Source: Gorsachius magnificus
Lineage: Eukaryota; Chordata; Aves; Pelecaniformes; Ardeidae
Reading direction: 5' to 3'
DNA length: 64,000 bases
NCBI GenBank assembly: GCA_034008185.1
Contig: CM067084.1
Coordinates: 67,862,612 to 67,926,611 of the forward strand
The position numbers were made by a program, and so were the translations under genes. Under the pieces are notes generated by a model. That model was not told where the DNA came from and made no database searches. It saw nothing but the letters and a program-made list of their open reading frames with translations. Positions 49,465 to 62,443 of this stretch are shown here, one piece after another; positions within the stretch are counted from its first letter, which is position 1, and each line of letters opens with the position of its first letter.

Positions 49465-49980
49465 TTGAATTTTAATGCTCTCATTCACAGACTGTCTAGA
49501 TCCACCCAATTTTATTTCACAGTTCTGTGGTCTGTATCAGACCTTTCTAGCAACCTCTATTTACTGAAAAAATGGAGCCTCAAGGCATCACATGTGTTTC
49601 TTAATCAAATTATTGATAACCAAACAGAAATAATCAGTTTCCACAATTTCAAAAGCCTAGCAAAAGCTTTCTGCCATGTCTTTTGCACTTCTGTTATTAC
49701 TGAGACACTTATATTGTTTTTTTTATTAGAGATGGGGCCAATACAGTGGCACAGGGCACCCTTATCAAAGCAGTCTCAGCCTCCTTGCGTTTCTCCATGC
49801 TTGGGTACATCAGGCAATCCTGAGTTTATTCTCGATTCTGAACAAGACAGAATTGGAGCTCTGCTTAAAACTACTCCTGGCCCAGAATGTAGCATCTGGG
49901 ATGTAAATTTTCAGATTTTCCTTGCAGCTCTTTCCATACATGATCATCAACATGTAATCTTTCTTCTTTGGACTTATTAA
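49465..49980 (+). other. 171-codon ORF of unknown nature, probably chance
   Basis: This is one of the longest open frames in the window that is not related to CR1. It starts MNFNALIHRLSRSTQF. The first two thirds are hydrophobic and Leu/Phe-rich, as expected from AT-rich noncoding DNA. In the middle (about 49710-49730) a poly-T run ending attag makes a good splice acceptor, followed by a less AT-rich stretch encoding WHRAPLSKQSQPPC and similar. A weak donor (gat|gtaaat) follows near 49900. No domain is recognised. Either chance or a short exon at about 49731-49899 is possible. Confidence 0.15.
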
Positions 49981-52009
49981 GTTAGCTTGAACCCTAGAAA
50001 ATAATTCCATTAACATTAGTACCACATCTATGCACCAACCTTGTCACCTAGAAGTACAAATTTGGCACATTTATTTTACATTACTCATAAAACATGATAC
50101 AGAGTTTATATCAGGTTGATGCCTTTGTCATGTCTTTTATAGTTCAAGCTGCCATGACAAAGTTAACCCCAAAACCTTTTAAAAGTATTTGAGCACACAG
50201 ACTGTATTTATCATTGACATGTTGAATAGCAAGAGATTTGATGCAATATTAAAATCTAGATATTTTTAAAAATGTTGAACTATGGCAGAAATATGCTTAC
50301 AGCTCAAGGTTACCTTAAAAAAATGTGTCTAGTATCATCAAGGTATAAAAATAAGTATCTTTCTGAGATTTTAACCTGAATATATTCAATTCTAGAGTGT
50401 CCACTCAACACCAGTTCAGTATAGCAAAGACTAAAGAAGAAAAGGGACCCTGCAAGTAGCCATAGGATGGAGGAACTATGACCTCTCAGGGCTCCAGTTT
50501 GCAATATGGGGTAGGGACTATCCCGAAAAACAAGTCCTCTTCACATCTTCAAATCCCTGAAAGTACTAGTAAAATTTTAATGAGATCTGGATATGTAACC
50601 TTTCTAGATCACCTTGAAAGATTCAACTTTCATATTTAATGTTTTTTTCTCATTTCTTGTAAAAAAATTCATTTTCCAAAGACCATAAATTCTTCTAAAG
50701 ACCTACCTCCAAGTCTTTAAACTCACTGTCCACTTTCAAATCTGTCTGAAAGCTGCATGCAGGTTGCTTTGTAACGGTAGGATTTACAATGGATCAACTG
50801 TAGTTTGCCTCTGCCACTCTGCGCTGGAATAAGCACTGTCCATTCTTCCACAGCCAATGTAAATAAAGCATCCCATACTCTAGTGATTTTGACCATACCA
50901 AAATAATGTGGTGAAGCCTGGATCCAAGTCTGCACTGCCAAATGTTCCAGTATATCCTTCACAGATCCAGGCATAACCAGAGACTTCAGATACCTTTTAA
51001 GGCACAACTGCGACCCAGCAATCTGTGGCTATTACACCATTTACTAAAATGACTGCTTCACTTTTTATACTGTTTTCATTTGTGCACCTTTTTTTTATAA
51101 TAATTTAAACCTGTCTTGGAGCACTCTTGGTGGGCTTCTGGTCTTGTTCCTATTCCTTGACCTCAGTGGTTAGTTGAGTCAGAAGTAAAAACATTTTTGA
51201 GAGAGCAGAATTATTAAAATGCAGCAGAGGATAATACTGTTTCCCCATGATTTCCCCTTTTTGCTTGTTCAAGAACAAGTATCCTAATAATTTTCGACCT
51301 ACAACTTGCTGAAGTCAACAGGCTTATTTCCGTTACCTGTAGAAAGCTTTAGATGAGGTTTAGGAAAACCAGTAGGGATCAGATGGTACTGATCACTTTT
51401 CTTTTATTCAGTTTATATTAATTTGTACCAGAAAAAAAATATCATGTTATTGCAGTGTTAGAGGGATAAACTGGCACTTGATTTGAATGTTTTGGAAGGC
51501 CAATCACAGAGCAGTAATTCTAGATTCTGGATATGAATGTTATTGATATTAACTGCCCATGAGAGTATCTGTTCTCCCTCTGTGATGTTTTTTTTCCAAC
51601 TGCTGGTAAATGCTATGTATCAAAAACCACACAATCTTTTAAGGCCTTGGTATATACACAAAGGATATTTTTGAAAAATATTCACTGTTAATGATGCTGG
51701 GATTTGCAAGGATGAAATCTTTTTAGAACTTTATTTTGCACAATTCTCTAGAAACAGACCTGTAATCAATCCATGGCTTTGTTAGGCTGTTAGATTCTTG
51801 ATATAGATTTTTTTTTTTTAATTAAAAAAATACTTTTCCACATGATATGTGGTTAGAGTGGAAGGCTATTAAAAGTAAAATTTTCATCCTTGTGTCTCTG
51901 TGTTTAAAATAAAGGCAACAGGTAAATCAAGAAGAGGATTAAATGTGAAACCAAAAGGTTTTAAAATTTTTTTCCTATTACAGATTTTACTTATCTACAC
52001 TTAAGAATC
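49981..52009. other. Unassigned AT-rich DNA
   Basis: No gene or named repeat is recognised. The minus-strand ORF at 50723-51007 (94 codons) has a mixed composition but no motif I know. Poly-T patches lie near 51090 and 51810. Confidence 0.5.
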
Positions 52010-52735
52010 TTAGAATCATAGAATCATAGAATCATAGAATCATAGAATGTTTTGGGTTGGAAGGGACCCCTAGAGGTCATCTAGTCCAACCCCCCTGCAG
52101 TGAGCAGGGACACCGCTAACCAGATCAGGTTGCTCAGAGCCCCGTCCAATCTGGCCCTGAATGTTCCCAGGGATGGGGCCTCCACCACCTCTCTGGGCAA
52201 CCCGTTCCAGTGTTTCACCACCCTCGTTGTAAAGAATTTCCTCCTTATATCCAGTCTAAACCTACCCTGCTTCAGTTTAAAACCATTACCCCTTGTCCTG
52301 TCACAGCTGGCCCTACTAAAAAGATTTTCCCCATCTTTCCTATAGGCCCCCTTTAGATACTGAAAGGCCATAATCAGGTCTCCCCGCAGCCTTCTCTTCT
52401 CCAGGCTGAACAAGCCCAACTCCCTCAGCCTGTCCTCATAAGAGAGGTGCTCCAGCCCTCAGATCATTTTTGTAGCCCTCCTCTGGACCCGCTCCAACAG
52501 TTCCATGTCCTTCTTGTGCTGAGGGCTCCAGAGCTGGACGCAGTACTCTAGGTGAGGTCTCACCAGAGCAGAGTAGAGGGGCAGAATCACCTCCCTCGAC
52601 CTGCTGGCCACGCTTCTCCTGATGCAGCCCAGAGTACGGTTGGCCTTCTGGGCTGCCAGTGCACATTGCCGGCTCATGTCCAGCTTTTCATCCACCAGCA
52701 CACCCAAGTCCCTCTCGGCAGGGCTGCTCTCGATC
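52010..52735 (-). mobile_element. CR1 LINE, 5'-truncated, well preserved
   Basis: This is a minus-strand CR1 of about 726 bp. Its 3' end on the left carries about five copies of the 8-bp tail unit (plus strand agaatcat), then the highly typical CR1 end gttttgggttggaagggacc. ORF2 C-terminal sequence follows. The minus frame 52707 to 52081 is open apart from a single TGA stop just before 52459. It contains [63 protein letters not shown] and [20 protein letters not shown], all hallmark CR1 C-terminal blocks. A stop codon about 70 bases from the tail ends ORF2. The near-intact frame and clean tail mark it as the youngest-looking LINE here. The 5' edge near 52735 is where the match ends. Confidence 0.97.
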
Positions 52736-54956
52736 TTTGGTCTCCCAATATGTTTTTAGAAAGTGTATTGAATGCCCAGTCATATAAATAGTGTCTTTTT
52801 CTCCGTGAAAAAGAATTCCACAGTTTCATTGTGTCAATGTTAGTGAAATGCTATTTGATGTACAGTTCTCAGCACAAACAAATGGTGTGGCACCTATGAG
52901 AACAGAGTTCGGGAAATATTTGTGAGAACAGCTTATTTATCTGCGTCCATCCATACTGTAATAAGGAAACAGGGTTTTATCTGGATTTCACTGAGTTTAT
53001 TGTGAGTATTCCATTGACATTAATGTACTTTAGAAAAAGTCCATGATAGCTGTTACAGTACATTGACAGATTAGCTTCCTAGGCAAAAGATCCCCAAATA
53101 TATTGGACAAGAACCGTAGAAAATGGACTACCTACTTGAAAATGCAGAAGGAAATAAGTGTCAAATGGATACTCAAACTGGAACTGTCCAGCACAGCAGA
53201 ATTAATGCAGTTTTGATCTGCTCTTGGAATGCCAAAACTTTAGGGAACTTTTGTATCTGGCATTGGCCTCATCTTTTGTGAAGAGTTACATGTGCAAATA
53301 GTGCAGAGCAGCTTTTAAAGGAACAGAATGGAAGAAGTCTAACTGCAGGTCTCAAGCCTTTCTAGAAATGATACAACACATAAATAAAGAAGGAAAATAT
53401 TCTGAATGAGGTTTGAGTTTAGGGCTTTTCTTTCAGTTTGATAGAAAATTGCTGTATGTTTTGTGTAAATTCCTTAAAAACTGGAATTAGGGAGAAAATT
53501 CAGATGCACTCTGATGAGGATCCCGGCATGACAGAATTCCTATGCACCATGGAGTACTCTCCCCTCAGAGGTAGGATGCCTGGGCAGAAAAAACTCAGTG
53601 CAAACTAGAGTCAATCTTACATGTTTCTTGCCTGATGTATTGCACATGGCCTGTCTTATTACAAGGTAGGGGGAAACAAATCTCATCCCGCAGTCTTCAA
53701 AAGATAGAAGACATGAACCTGCTGTGAATCCTACAGACAGAAATTAGCTACGGGTTTAAAAGTGATGGGGAGGGTTCTTAGAAACTAGCGAATTCCTTCA
53801 GGCATTTCCCACTCTCCCTCTGAGGGTGTCTGTAACTGGCACTGTTACCCACGTACTGACTCATGATCACTGTATTTCCATGAGCTCCTGTTGGTGTTGT
53901 CATTTAAATACTGATATAACTAAAAGGACTACACCATATGGTGGCATTGCTGCACTGGGTACTGTTAAATAGAGAAGTGACGTGAATTGCACGTATAAAG
54001 CCATATTTTTAGTATTCAGGATGATAACGTGGGCCAGATTTTTCCAAAACTCTTGGTTCTCATCAGCGTATCAAAACAAGGGCCAGATTTTCAAGTTTTC
54101 AACTTGCAGCTTCTTGTACTAGGACACTAATGGTTAGATTTTTCAGAAGAGTTTTCAGTTAAAAGTACTATGATCTTTTGATTATGTTAACCTGCTATGA
54201 CAATTGTTGAGATGCTGCAGTGTCCCCATGGACTGGAGATTTTTATTTCACATAAGTCTAGCAACTCATGGAGTCAGCCAGGCTTGTTCTTCCTCTACTC
54301 ATTTAAATCTACACATTTAAGTCTGCATAACTCCATGGGCTTTCTGAAGTCTCTCTTGAATATACTGATCTAAGAGGAGAATGAATTCCATATGTGGAAA
54401 CCCTTCAAATGGAGCACAGAGATCAATAACGATCCTAGTGTGAATGAGATGGCAAATTCCTAGCTATTAGCTCTGGTTATTGCACTTAACTGAGTGGTAA
54501 TTTCTTCAGTAAACATTTTTAAAAATAGAAATATCTCAAGATTAATTTGGTAAAATATTTGCCTAGTTGGTACTTGGAAAGTATGTGATTTTACTTACAA
54601 ATGTAGATTATCAAAGTAAGAAAAATATGATCCTTAGTTAGAAAGTTAATTTCAGAATTTACCAATATTTTTCAGATCTATCTGATCTCTTTTCTCATAA
54701 CATCAGTAACTGGTTACGCTATCCACAGTATGTGGTCATAGTATCGCTGATGATCCTGTAACATGGTGTTACTGGCTCCTCCTGAAGCCCTTCTCCTAAA
54801 CAACTGGAATATTTTTATGTGTTGTTCTATGTGACATGCTATGACTCCAGTCATCATTTCCCATGCTAACTACTGTGACTTCTTTTTCTCTTGTGTGCTG
54901 GGCATACACATGAACCCCCACAGTTTTAGAAGTCCTGGTATGTGACTTGGAATATA
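52736..54956. other. Unassigned AT-rich DNA
   Basis: No gene or named repeat is recognised between the two CR1 insertions. ORFs are short and featureless. Confidence 0.5.
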
Positions 54957-55105
54957 GTAGAATCATACACAATGGTTTGCATTGGAAGGGACCTTTAAGC
55001 AGCATCTAGTTCCAACCTCCCTGCCATGGACAGGGACATCTTCCACTAGATGAGGTTGTTCAAAGACCCATCCAACTTGACCTTGAACACCACCCTCCTT
55101 TTTGA
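54957..55105 (-). mobile_element. CR1 LINE 3'-end stub
   Basis: About 150 bases of minus-strand CR1 3' end. The plus strand reads agaatcatacacaatggttt, then attggaagggacctttaag, agttccaacctccctgccat and catccaacttgaccttgaac, a classic antisense CR1 terminus. It covers only the last part of ORF2 and the 3' UTR, with one partial tail unit. It is more diverged than the 52-kb copy and is a different CR1 subfamily or age. Confidence 0.93.
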
Positions 55106-57604
55106 ACCTGCCGCTGGCTATTGTATTCTGCTGTAGTTCTTATCTTGACTTAGACCTTCTGTCCCCCTAGTACTGTCTGCTTTGTCTCCTTCTTGCCAAA
55201 CATTGCAGTCAGTTAATGATATCCATCTTGCACACACATGGCTGTACTCCCCTAAAGGCATACATGGTTTCTTTAAATAGACATACTTTCTTTTGCATTC
55301 ACTTTTCAGGCATTTCAGTTGGGAGATTTCCAGGAATGTAGACCAGAATGGAAGCCATCTTGTGTGATAGTAATTGAAAAGTATCCCGATTTTTTTTTCT
55401 GTAAATGACTCTAATTCTAATTACAAGGTAGCTGAGACATGCTTAAATATGCTTATTTCCCTCTTTTCTTTCCTACTTCATGTCTTCTCTCAAGACAATG
55501 CAGTATTTCTGACAAATGCAATTAATTTTGAAAATGTGATTGAAGAAAATGTAACACTGAGGTAACATTATACAAGATAAAAGAGTTTATCAGCTATGCA
55601 TAATAATCAGAACTGAAAGAAGAGTGTATATATTCAAAGCATGAGGGACAGTCCTTGAGCAAATCTAAGAAGTACCACTGTCTTCAATAGGACTTTTGAG
55701 ACTCAGCATGTTAGACCAGTCTATCCACCATACCTAACAAATGGCAATGTTTACAGTGAGTATTCAAAGGACATTTTTGTATCAAAGCCAAGTGTAACTG
55801 CAACTTCTCCCTCACAGGGCGTGAAGACAAAATCCGTAATTCTCCTTCCACTTTTGGGTGTTCCATGGTGGTACAACCAATTAATGTCCAAGTAGCAGAA
55901 AATAAAGGAAAAGCACACCTTGCATCTTTCTTTCATTTGAATGAAAACTTATGCAGATAGTAAGCAGTTTAATTCCTTCCAATGGTTCCTGAAAGCGATT
56001 TTCATAAACACCAGCTATTGTTTTGTCTTCCTGAAGCCACTGTTAGGAGTAAGCGCTATTCATTTTGATGTTAGTTTTTAATTTGTCCTGGGAACTTTAG
56101 GTTTCACAGAAATGGCACTTGGTCACCATGGAATAATAAGGTGCACTTCCGGAAAATATTCTTCTCTTTAATCTGCAGATTGTGTGTGATTAAAGGCAAG
56201 AAAGGTAGTAAATAATTGTCTAGAGAGATGTTATGCATGTATAAACATGTCTGGAGGAGTCAAAAGGGGTCGGTTTAAGAAATAAGGCAGTCTTTGTTTA
56301 AATCCTATTTGCGGGGTTGATGCAAATAGAGGAAAAAGTAAAAGTCATGATCGTCTTCCATTGATATAAATCATGAGTTACACTGGCATCCCTGTGAAAC
56401 CAGTGAAATGAAAGGAAAGTTGCAACATTTCATTTGTTAATGTATTTGTGAAATATGGTAATTGTACCTGTGCAGCTGGAGGTCATACCAGTCTGCCCTA
56501 TTTCAAAACTTATTTCCTGCTCTTTTCTCTTACAATATGATTAATGATTAATAAAGAAAACTATGCACAGAAGCAGTATAAAACATGGGAACTGGGCATA
56601 TATGTGCATGTAAAGAAACAAAAAATACAGCTAAGAGCTTAAAGGTTTGCATATGCAAATATGCACAGGCTGTGAGTGATTCTGTGCAGGTTTGCATTAA
56701 AGCACGAAGCATTAGCACACTTACCCTCTGAGAAAGGCCAAGTAGAAATGCGGGCTGTGCAGCCTCTGTTCCTTCTGCTGCCCTGCAGATCTGTGGATAG
56801 GTTATTAGCAGAGCTAATCATATTTAAAAACTCAAAGTTCCTCTCTGGCTGGCTGAGAGCAGGTACTCAAGAGACACCTCTTACTCTTTTAAGGTGTCAT
56901 ATAGCAGTTATCTTTGTTGCCACATCCACTTGGAGCAGTAAGAAGCTTCATTTTCCTTAAAAAGGAAGTGTCCAATGCTACAAGGATTGTGGAAAAGCTT
57001 AAAGACCTAACCTGACCAGATTAAATAAAACCCAATGGCAAGACATAAGAACCAGAATATTTGCTTTCACTAAAAATCTCTATAACCTTTTAAAGTGGCT
57101 CATTATTTTTGAAATATTTTTGCTCCTGGCTCAAAAAGCTTGCTAGTGGCGGGATTACTTGCATTTTTGGATCTTTGTATTGTTATTTTTCCTGCAGTAG
57201 AGGCAAGTGAATGAGGAACTACCAAAGCCTATCTATGCTGATCAGCCACCTCTTGGCAGGAAGCGAGGATGGGTAAAGCTGCTCTCTGTACCATATACTG
57301 AGAACATTGAATTAAATAGCATGAATATTTACAGCATGATCAAATAACAGCAAAGCATTACTAATGCTCCCAAAATAGGTAGGAAGGTTTTGCTTTCTTC
57401 CTTGACTCCCATTCCATTCCACCACCTTTCAGATAAATTCCAGTTCTCTTTTTTTTTTCTTTTTTTAATTATGTGGGAATAATCTCTATTCTTGGCTCAG
57501 GATCTGTTAGTGAAGGGTTGAAGTGGTTATTGAAAAGAAGGGGAAGAGATCAAGAATATTTTTTGAAAGAACCTTCACCTCAAACTGGGGTAAATTTACA
57601 AACT
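55106..57604. other. Unassigned AT-rich DNA
   Basis: No gene or named repeat is recognised. The region has the same spacer character as its neighbours. A T-rich run lies near 57450-57468. Confidence 0.5.
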
Positions 57605-60600
57605 GTAAGGACAGAAGAAATGCCATACTGAGTCAGACCATTATCCCATTCAGGCCAATATTCTATCTCTAACAGAGGTAATAAGCAGTGCTATTTTAGA
57701 GAGTAATGGTGATTAGCTTCTGTCCCTCCTCTTAGTGACTTCCAGCATCCGAAATCTCTGTATAAGTGAAATTAGGGAGCATGTCTCTGCCTATTCTTTT
57801 TAGTCTCTGTCTCTAGACCAGATTTCCATTATTTTCCTTGTGATTCATTTATGATCCTGCTGATATTATTTGTCTCCATAACCTCATTTTGCAAGAAATT
57901 CTATTTGTTTCACCAAGAAACAAGTCCTGTATCCACTGTGTAAAAAGGTACTTTCTACTGTATGGTTTAAACTTACCTTCTCTTGGCTTCAGTTACTGCT
58001 CACTCATCTATTACAGTGGGGCTTGGTGAAAAAAAGTTCCACATATACCTTATTCACCACCTTGTAGATTTTGCAGACCTTGGTCATACTTGGTTTCCTT
58101 CTCTTCAAACTGAAGAGTCCCAGACTCAGTAGTGCCTCCTTGTAAGGCGATTGCTGTACCTCCTCACTCATTTTAGTTGCCCTTCTCTGTACTTCCTCTA
58201 ATTCCACTGACTTTTCTGAGATGCGGAGACCAGAAATACACACCATGTTCAGGATATAGGGACATCAATCTTTCAAACAGTAGCAAAATAATACTTTTTG
58301 TTTTGTTCTCAGTACTTTTCCTGATGATGCCATTCCTTGTTGAACAGGTAATTGCAGGCAGCTGCCAATGATGAATGAAATCTTTCTCCTGAGTTGTACC
58401 TGCCATTTCTGAGTTCAGTATCATGTACACATGATTTGGATTATTTTTCCTGCTTTACAATTACCTACTCCAGAGCTTAGGCATTGTTTCTTTCCTACTC
58501 ACTCACTGAGGTCCTTTTGATGATCCTCACCACCAGCATGGTATTTGACTACCCGAAATTACTTAATGACTTACTATTGTCTGTGAAATTGGAGATTTCA
58601 CTCCCTTTTTCAGGTTACTGATGAATATCTTGGATAAAATTGGTCCCAATACCTATTCATTAGTGACACCTCTACCAACTCTTGGCCTCTACAGAAGTGC
58701 CCATACTCAGAACACTTGATCTCTTTTATCCACACATTCAGTGGCACACCCAGTAAACCAGAATGTTGAGAGCCCCACCAGGCTAGTGAGGTAGGAATTA
58801 CCCTTACAGGAACCTTTCCGGTAAAGCATCTTTCTTCATGTACTCATTGACTTTTTATTTATCACAGACTCTATAACCTTGTCAGGGGTGGAGGGCAGAT
58901 TCACCAGATTGTAGGTCCCAAGACCCGCCTATGCAGACCCCTCTTTGAGGATGGGCTTGTTAAACCACCACTTCTCTGGCACAGCAGGCTGCACACATTT
59001 ATATGTACTCTTCAAATTTTCCTCTTAATTTTGTGTCTGTTTTCCTACTTGCCATGTATTACAGGCTTTGCTTTCTTCTCCTTTGTGCAGGCCTCCCATT
59101 TTTTAACCGCCATTCTTTTCCCTAAGGTAGTAACCTTTTCTATTTCCCATCATTTGCTATGATAGCTTTTCCCTTGAGCCTTGAAGAGATTTCATTTGAT
59201 GACTTCATTTTCTCCTGGAATTGCAGTACACAGTTAAACTGGGCTTGTAATACATACTCCACGCTCTTGCTTGTTGAACTATTCCTTACAGGATCTTTTG
59301 GTTGGCTGCTTGAATTTTTTATTGTTTGGGGTTTTTTACTACCTGTCTCTTCTTTAATTTAGTGCTCTTTCTTGAAACTGAATATCTGTCTGCTGGATTT
59401 ATTTGTCTTTTTCTCTCATGATACAAAGATTAACCTCAGCTACATTGTCATCACTGTTAGAGAGCAGCTCACCCACTAGTAATTCTTGAGGGAGGTCCTG
59501 TGTACTCAAGACCGAGTTCAGGACAACGTCTGGGGGTTTTCCCCAGATTCTGAGACAAGCTGATACAGGAAGGACTTTTTTAATGCATTAAAATTTTTTT
59601 CTTCCTACATCTCATTGTGATGAAGCACTGAACTATATCTAGATAGTTAAAATCTACTATCATTTTCCCTATCTTAACTGTAGCTTCTTCAGTTACACTT
59701 TTTTGGTCATGACTGGAGTGGCTTGGTAGTATAATCCTAATGCTATATTTTTACTACTAAATTGCTGGATTTCACCCACATAGATTCCTCAGTCTTCTTT
59801 TCCCACAATATTATACTGTATTTGAACTTTGTGTTATCTTTTCTGTACTGTGCCTCTCCCGCACCCTAATATCCTATCTGTACTTTGTATAAAATTGATG
59901 CCCTAGCATCATAATAACCTTGTTTACCTCCCTTCAGCCAGTCTTTGTGATGTGTCTTCTGTTAGGTTTGCCACTGGTGCCAACTATTCCAGTTTTTCTG
60001 TCTTATTTTTTAGGCTTCTACTATTCCTGTAGAAACATCTATAATTTTTGCCCTTGCTTGGTATTGCACATGCTACTCAGCTGGTACTGTAAGCAATCTG
60101 ATTTGCATTCTCTTTATCTCAATTCTTTATTTATGTCCCTCCTGGCCTTTTTGGAGGTATGTCGAACATCAGCCACATTCTCTCTGCGGATTGCATTAGA
60201 CTGAATCAAGTGCTCCTCAATGCCTGTCAGCTTTCCCTCTGCTTCTAGTTTAGATAATACTCTATGATATTTTTAATTTTCAGTGCCAGCAGCCAGGCTC
60301 CATTTTGGTAAAAGTTAAGCCTATTTTTCTAGGATACAACATTCCCCAAACATTTACTAGTTCCTAGTACAAACAAATCCCTCTCTTCTACACCTGTGAG
60401 TCATGCCCTGAGGCTCTGGCCCTGTGCCCATCTCGTGGGCCTTTCCCTGGAATTGGCAGTACTGCAGAGCAGGGAGGTCACGGAGGCCAGCCTTCTGCCC
60501 AGCAGCTTGCATTTGCTATGAAGGCTGTTTCTCCTGCACTTCATCATGTCGGTGGTATCAGCATGGACCAAGACCAGTGGCTTGCGGCAAAATACTCTGT

Positions 60601-61050
60601 GATCCTCTCCAGTGCTGCAAATTCAGCTATCCACATGCCTAAGAAGGAAGTATCCTACTCCCACCTCCTGCTTCTCCCAGTGCAGGAGCACCTGCAGCAC
60701 AGGAAGATATCGTGGCACCAGCTGGGTGCTGGATCTGATGCGAGAGCCCTCTTGCCCTGAGACTTGCATCCTCCTCAGCAACACAAGGCTCTGAGTGGAA
60801 GCAGGGATATCCCTGTGGGCCTCATTTGTGAACCTCTCGACTCTCCTAACTGCTCCTGTTCAGCTTCTCTCAGCTCAGGAGAACAGCCCTGTTCTCTCGG
60901 GGCTAGGAGGGATGTGCGTCACTTCCACATGTAAAACTTGCCCCCTGGGAAGATGCTCCCACCCACTGTACCCTGTGCAATGGATGAGAGAGCCCCCAGC
61001 CTATTGCTGGGCTTCTACTTGTGCCTTGAGCTTGAAACATGGCTGCTATC
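57605..61050 (-). mobile_element. Ancient, nearly full-length CR1/L3-like LINE remnant
   Basis: A minus-strand element of about 3.4 kb with its 3' end on the left. The 3' end (about 57620-57670) has the old CR1/L3 form (plus strand atactgagtcagaccat). At 58004-58246 the minus frame reads [17 protein letters not shown] and LSLGLFSLKRRK, the conserved ORF2 C-terminal block. From about 58550 to 59000 the antisense view of RT motifs is faintly visible. At about 59640-59660 the minus strand encodes VDFNYLDI, matching the endonuclease 'GDFNYPDI' motif. About 45 codons downstream lie VVLNSVLS and SNSDDNVAEV, at the positions of 'LDLVLTN' and 'GCSDHEMVEF'. At about 60540-60590 it encodes PLVLVHADTTD, resembling the 'VLVHVGTND' motif of the CR1 ORF1 SGNH esterase-like domain. 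Everything is frame-broken and it cannot be active. Some of the RT part appears to be missing. The right edge is approximate. Confidence 0.7.
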
Positions 61051-61699
61051 TGAAAGGATACAGTAATTTAGCTTCTCTTCTGATTAAAGAATGAAGATTA
61101 TGTTCGCCTCTAATCTATTTTACCCTCACTAAGCTCATTAGCAACAAAGGTAAATCTGGCCTAACTGCAATCTACCCTGCTTACTTGCCTTCCAGGAGCC
61201 ATCCTGACATGCTGTCAGAATTGCTGAAGGGCCTGCCATTGCTCTCTTCATTTCACTGTCATTTAAGGAAGCATAACTGATGTAAAATGCTTCCTCATCC
61301 TGATGTGAAAAAATTTTATTTCCATATACTTTGCATGGGTATGTACAATTACTCAACTTGTAAAGAATTACTGAATTAGAACTAGGGTGTTTTCATCTTT
61401 TTTCCTAATTTTTACTCCTAATCTTATTTCCTGCATGAATTTATTTTCCCAGCAGACTGATTCAAAGCTGAAAAATTCTGATTTGGTTTTAATACATATT
61501 AAGAGTATGGATCAGAGGAATCTGATTTTTTAACTTGGTTTAATTGATTTAGCATTTGATGTTACATGATTTCTGTGAATTTGCATGGGTCTAACTCAAA
61601 TGTAACAGGGTTTCTTTTTAGAACTATATAAATGGTTTATACATTTTGTTCATGGCTGTATCCTCAACTGCAACAAACTGATATCTTGTCATTACATGA
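61051..61699. other. Unassigned AT-rich DNA
   Basis: No gene or repeat is recognised between the old LINE and the first direct-repeat copy. Confidence 0.5.
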
Positions 61700-61872
61700 G
61701 TGCTGCTCACTGAGGATTTGGCTCTGTAATTTTAAACGAAAGGTCTCCCCACCGATGACAGAAAGCCACTTCAGGACATATATAAATCAGCTGCTGGTGA
61801 AGTATTTTACCAGCCAAAAGAATGTAGCTTGAGGCCTTCACTTCCAGCTATACACAACGGCTCAGATATCTA
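61700..61872 (+). repeat. Diverged direct repeat, copy 1
   Basis: This pairs with 62444-62605 at an offset of about 745 bases. Shared anchors are ttggctctgtaattt and acagaaagccacttcag, then aaatcagctgctggtg here against aaatcagttgctgatg there. Weaker similarity continues for another 50 bases or so. Over the 45 bases starting at acagaaag I count roughly 80 percent identity. One plus-strand frame reads TESHFRTYINQLL. The family is unknown. It could be an old duplicated segment, two copies of an unrecognised repeat, or a duplicated exon. Confidence 0.7.
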
Positions 61873-62443
61873 AAAGTTATGTGTTTAGTCTAAGCCAGGT
61901 TTCTAGCCTTACGTCATGGTAAGGGTGACAAATAGTCAGGATTAATTGTCTTCTGGCATTGCTGGGTTTAGATGCTTATCTCAGGAAAAAAAGGAAGAGG
62001 AAACTGGCAGTGTCTCCAGATCTGTTAGAGCAATATAAGAAAAAAAGAGAACTAACAGCAACATGCTAGAGATTATATCTGTAAATAGAGAGAACTGCTG
62101 CGGTGAATTCAGACAATGAAAAAGAATAAGAAAGGATGGGGTACTAAAGATAAGCTTCAGATCATCACATCATGACTAAACCAATTTTCTTTCTTAAAGG
62201 ATCATGCCAGTCTATACCACACATGACTAGATAAAAAAAAAAAAAAAAAGGAAAAAAAGAGGCAGGGGGGAACATGAGGAAATTATAGAATTTTATAATT
62301 TTATGGCACAATTGCAAATTTTCAGTTTTCAAGCGCCACCACATGGGTGATGGCTATTCTGGATGAGTACATCCTGAGGCACATCCTATAAAGTTCCTAG
62401 CTCAGGTCAACAGCCTGAACAAAATAATGTTAATATCTACCTT
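61873..62443. other. Spacer between the direct repeats
   Basis: AT-rich DNA holding an A-rich run (62233-62259: 17 A, two G, 7 A) followed by a short G run. No gene is recognised. I could not see whether the spacer itself has a duplicated partner. Confidence 0.5.

Noticed and set aside
50723..51007. 94-codon minus-strand ORF with mixed composition
   Set aside because: No recognisable domain and no splice or promoter support. Probably chance.
52010..52050. Regularly spaced short repeats that might suggest a CRISPR or satellite array
   Set aside because: These are the 8-bp tail units of a CR1 LINE, with no spacers between them.
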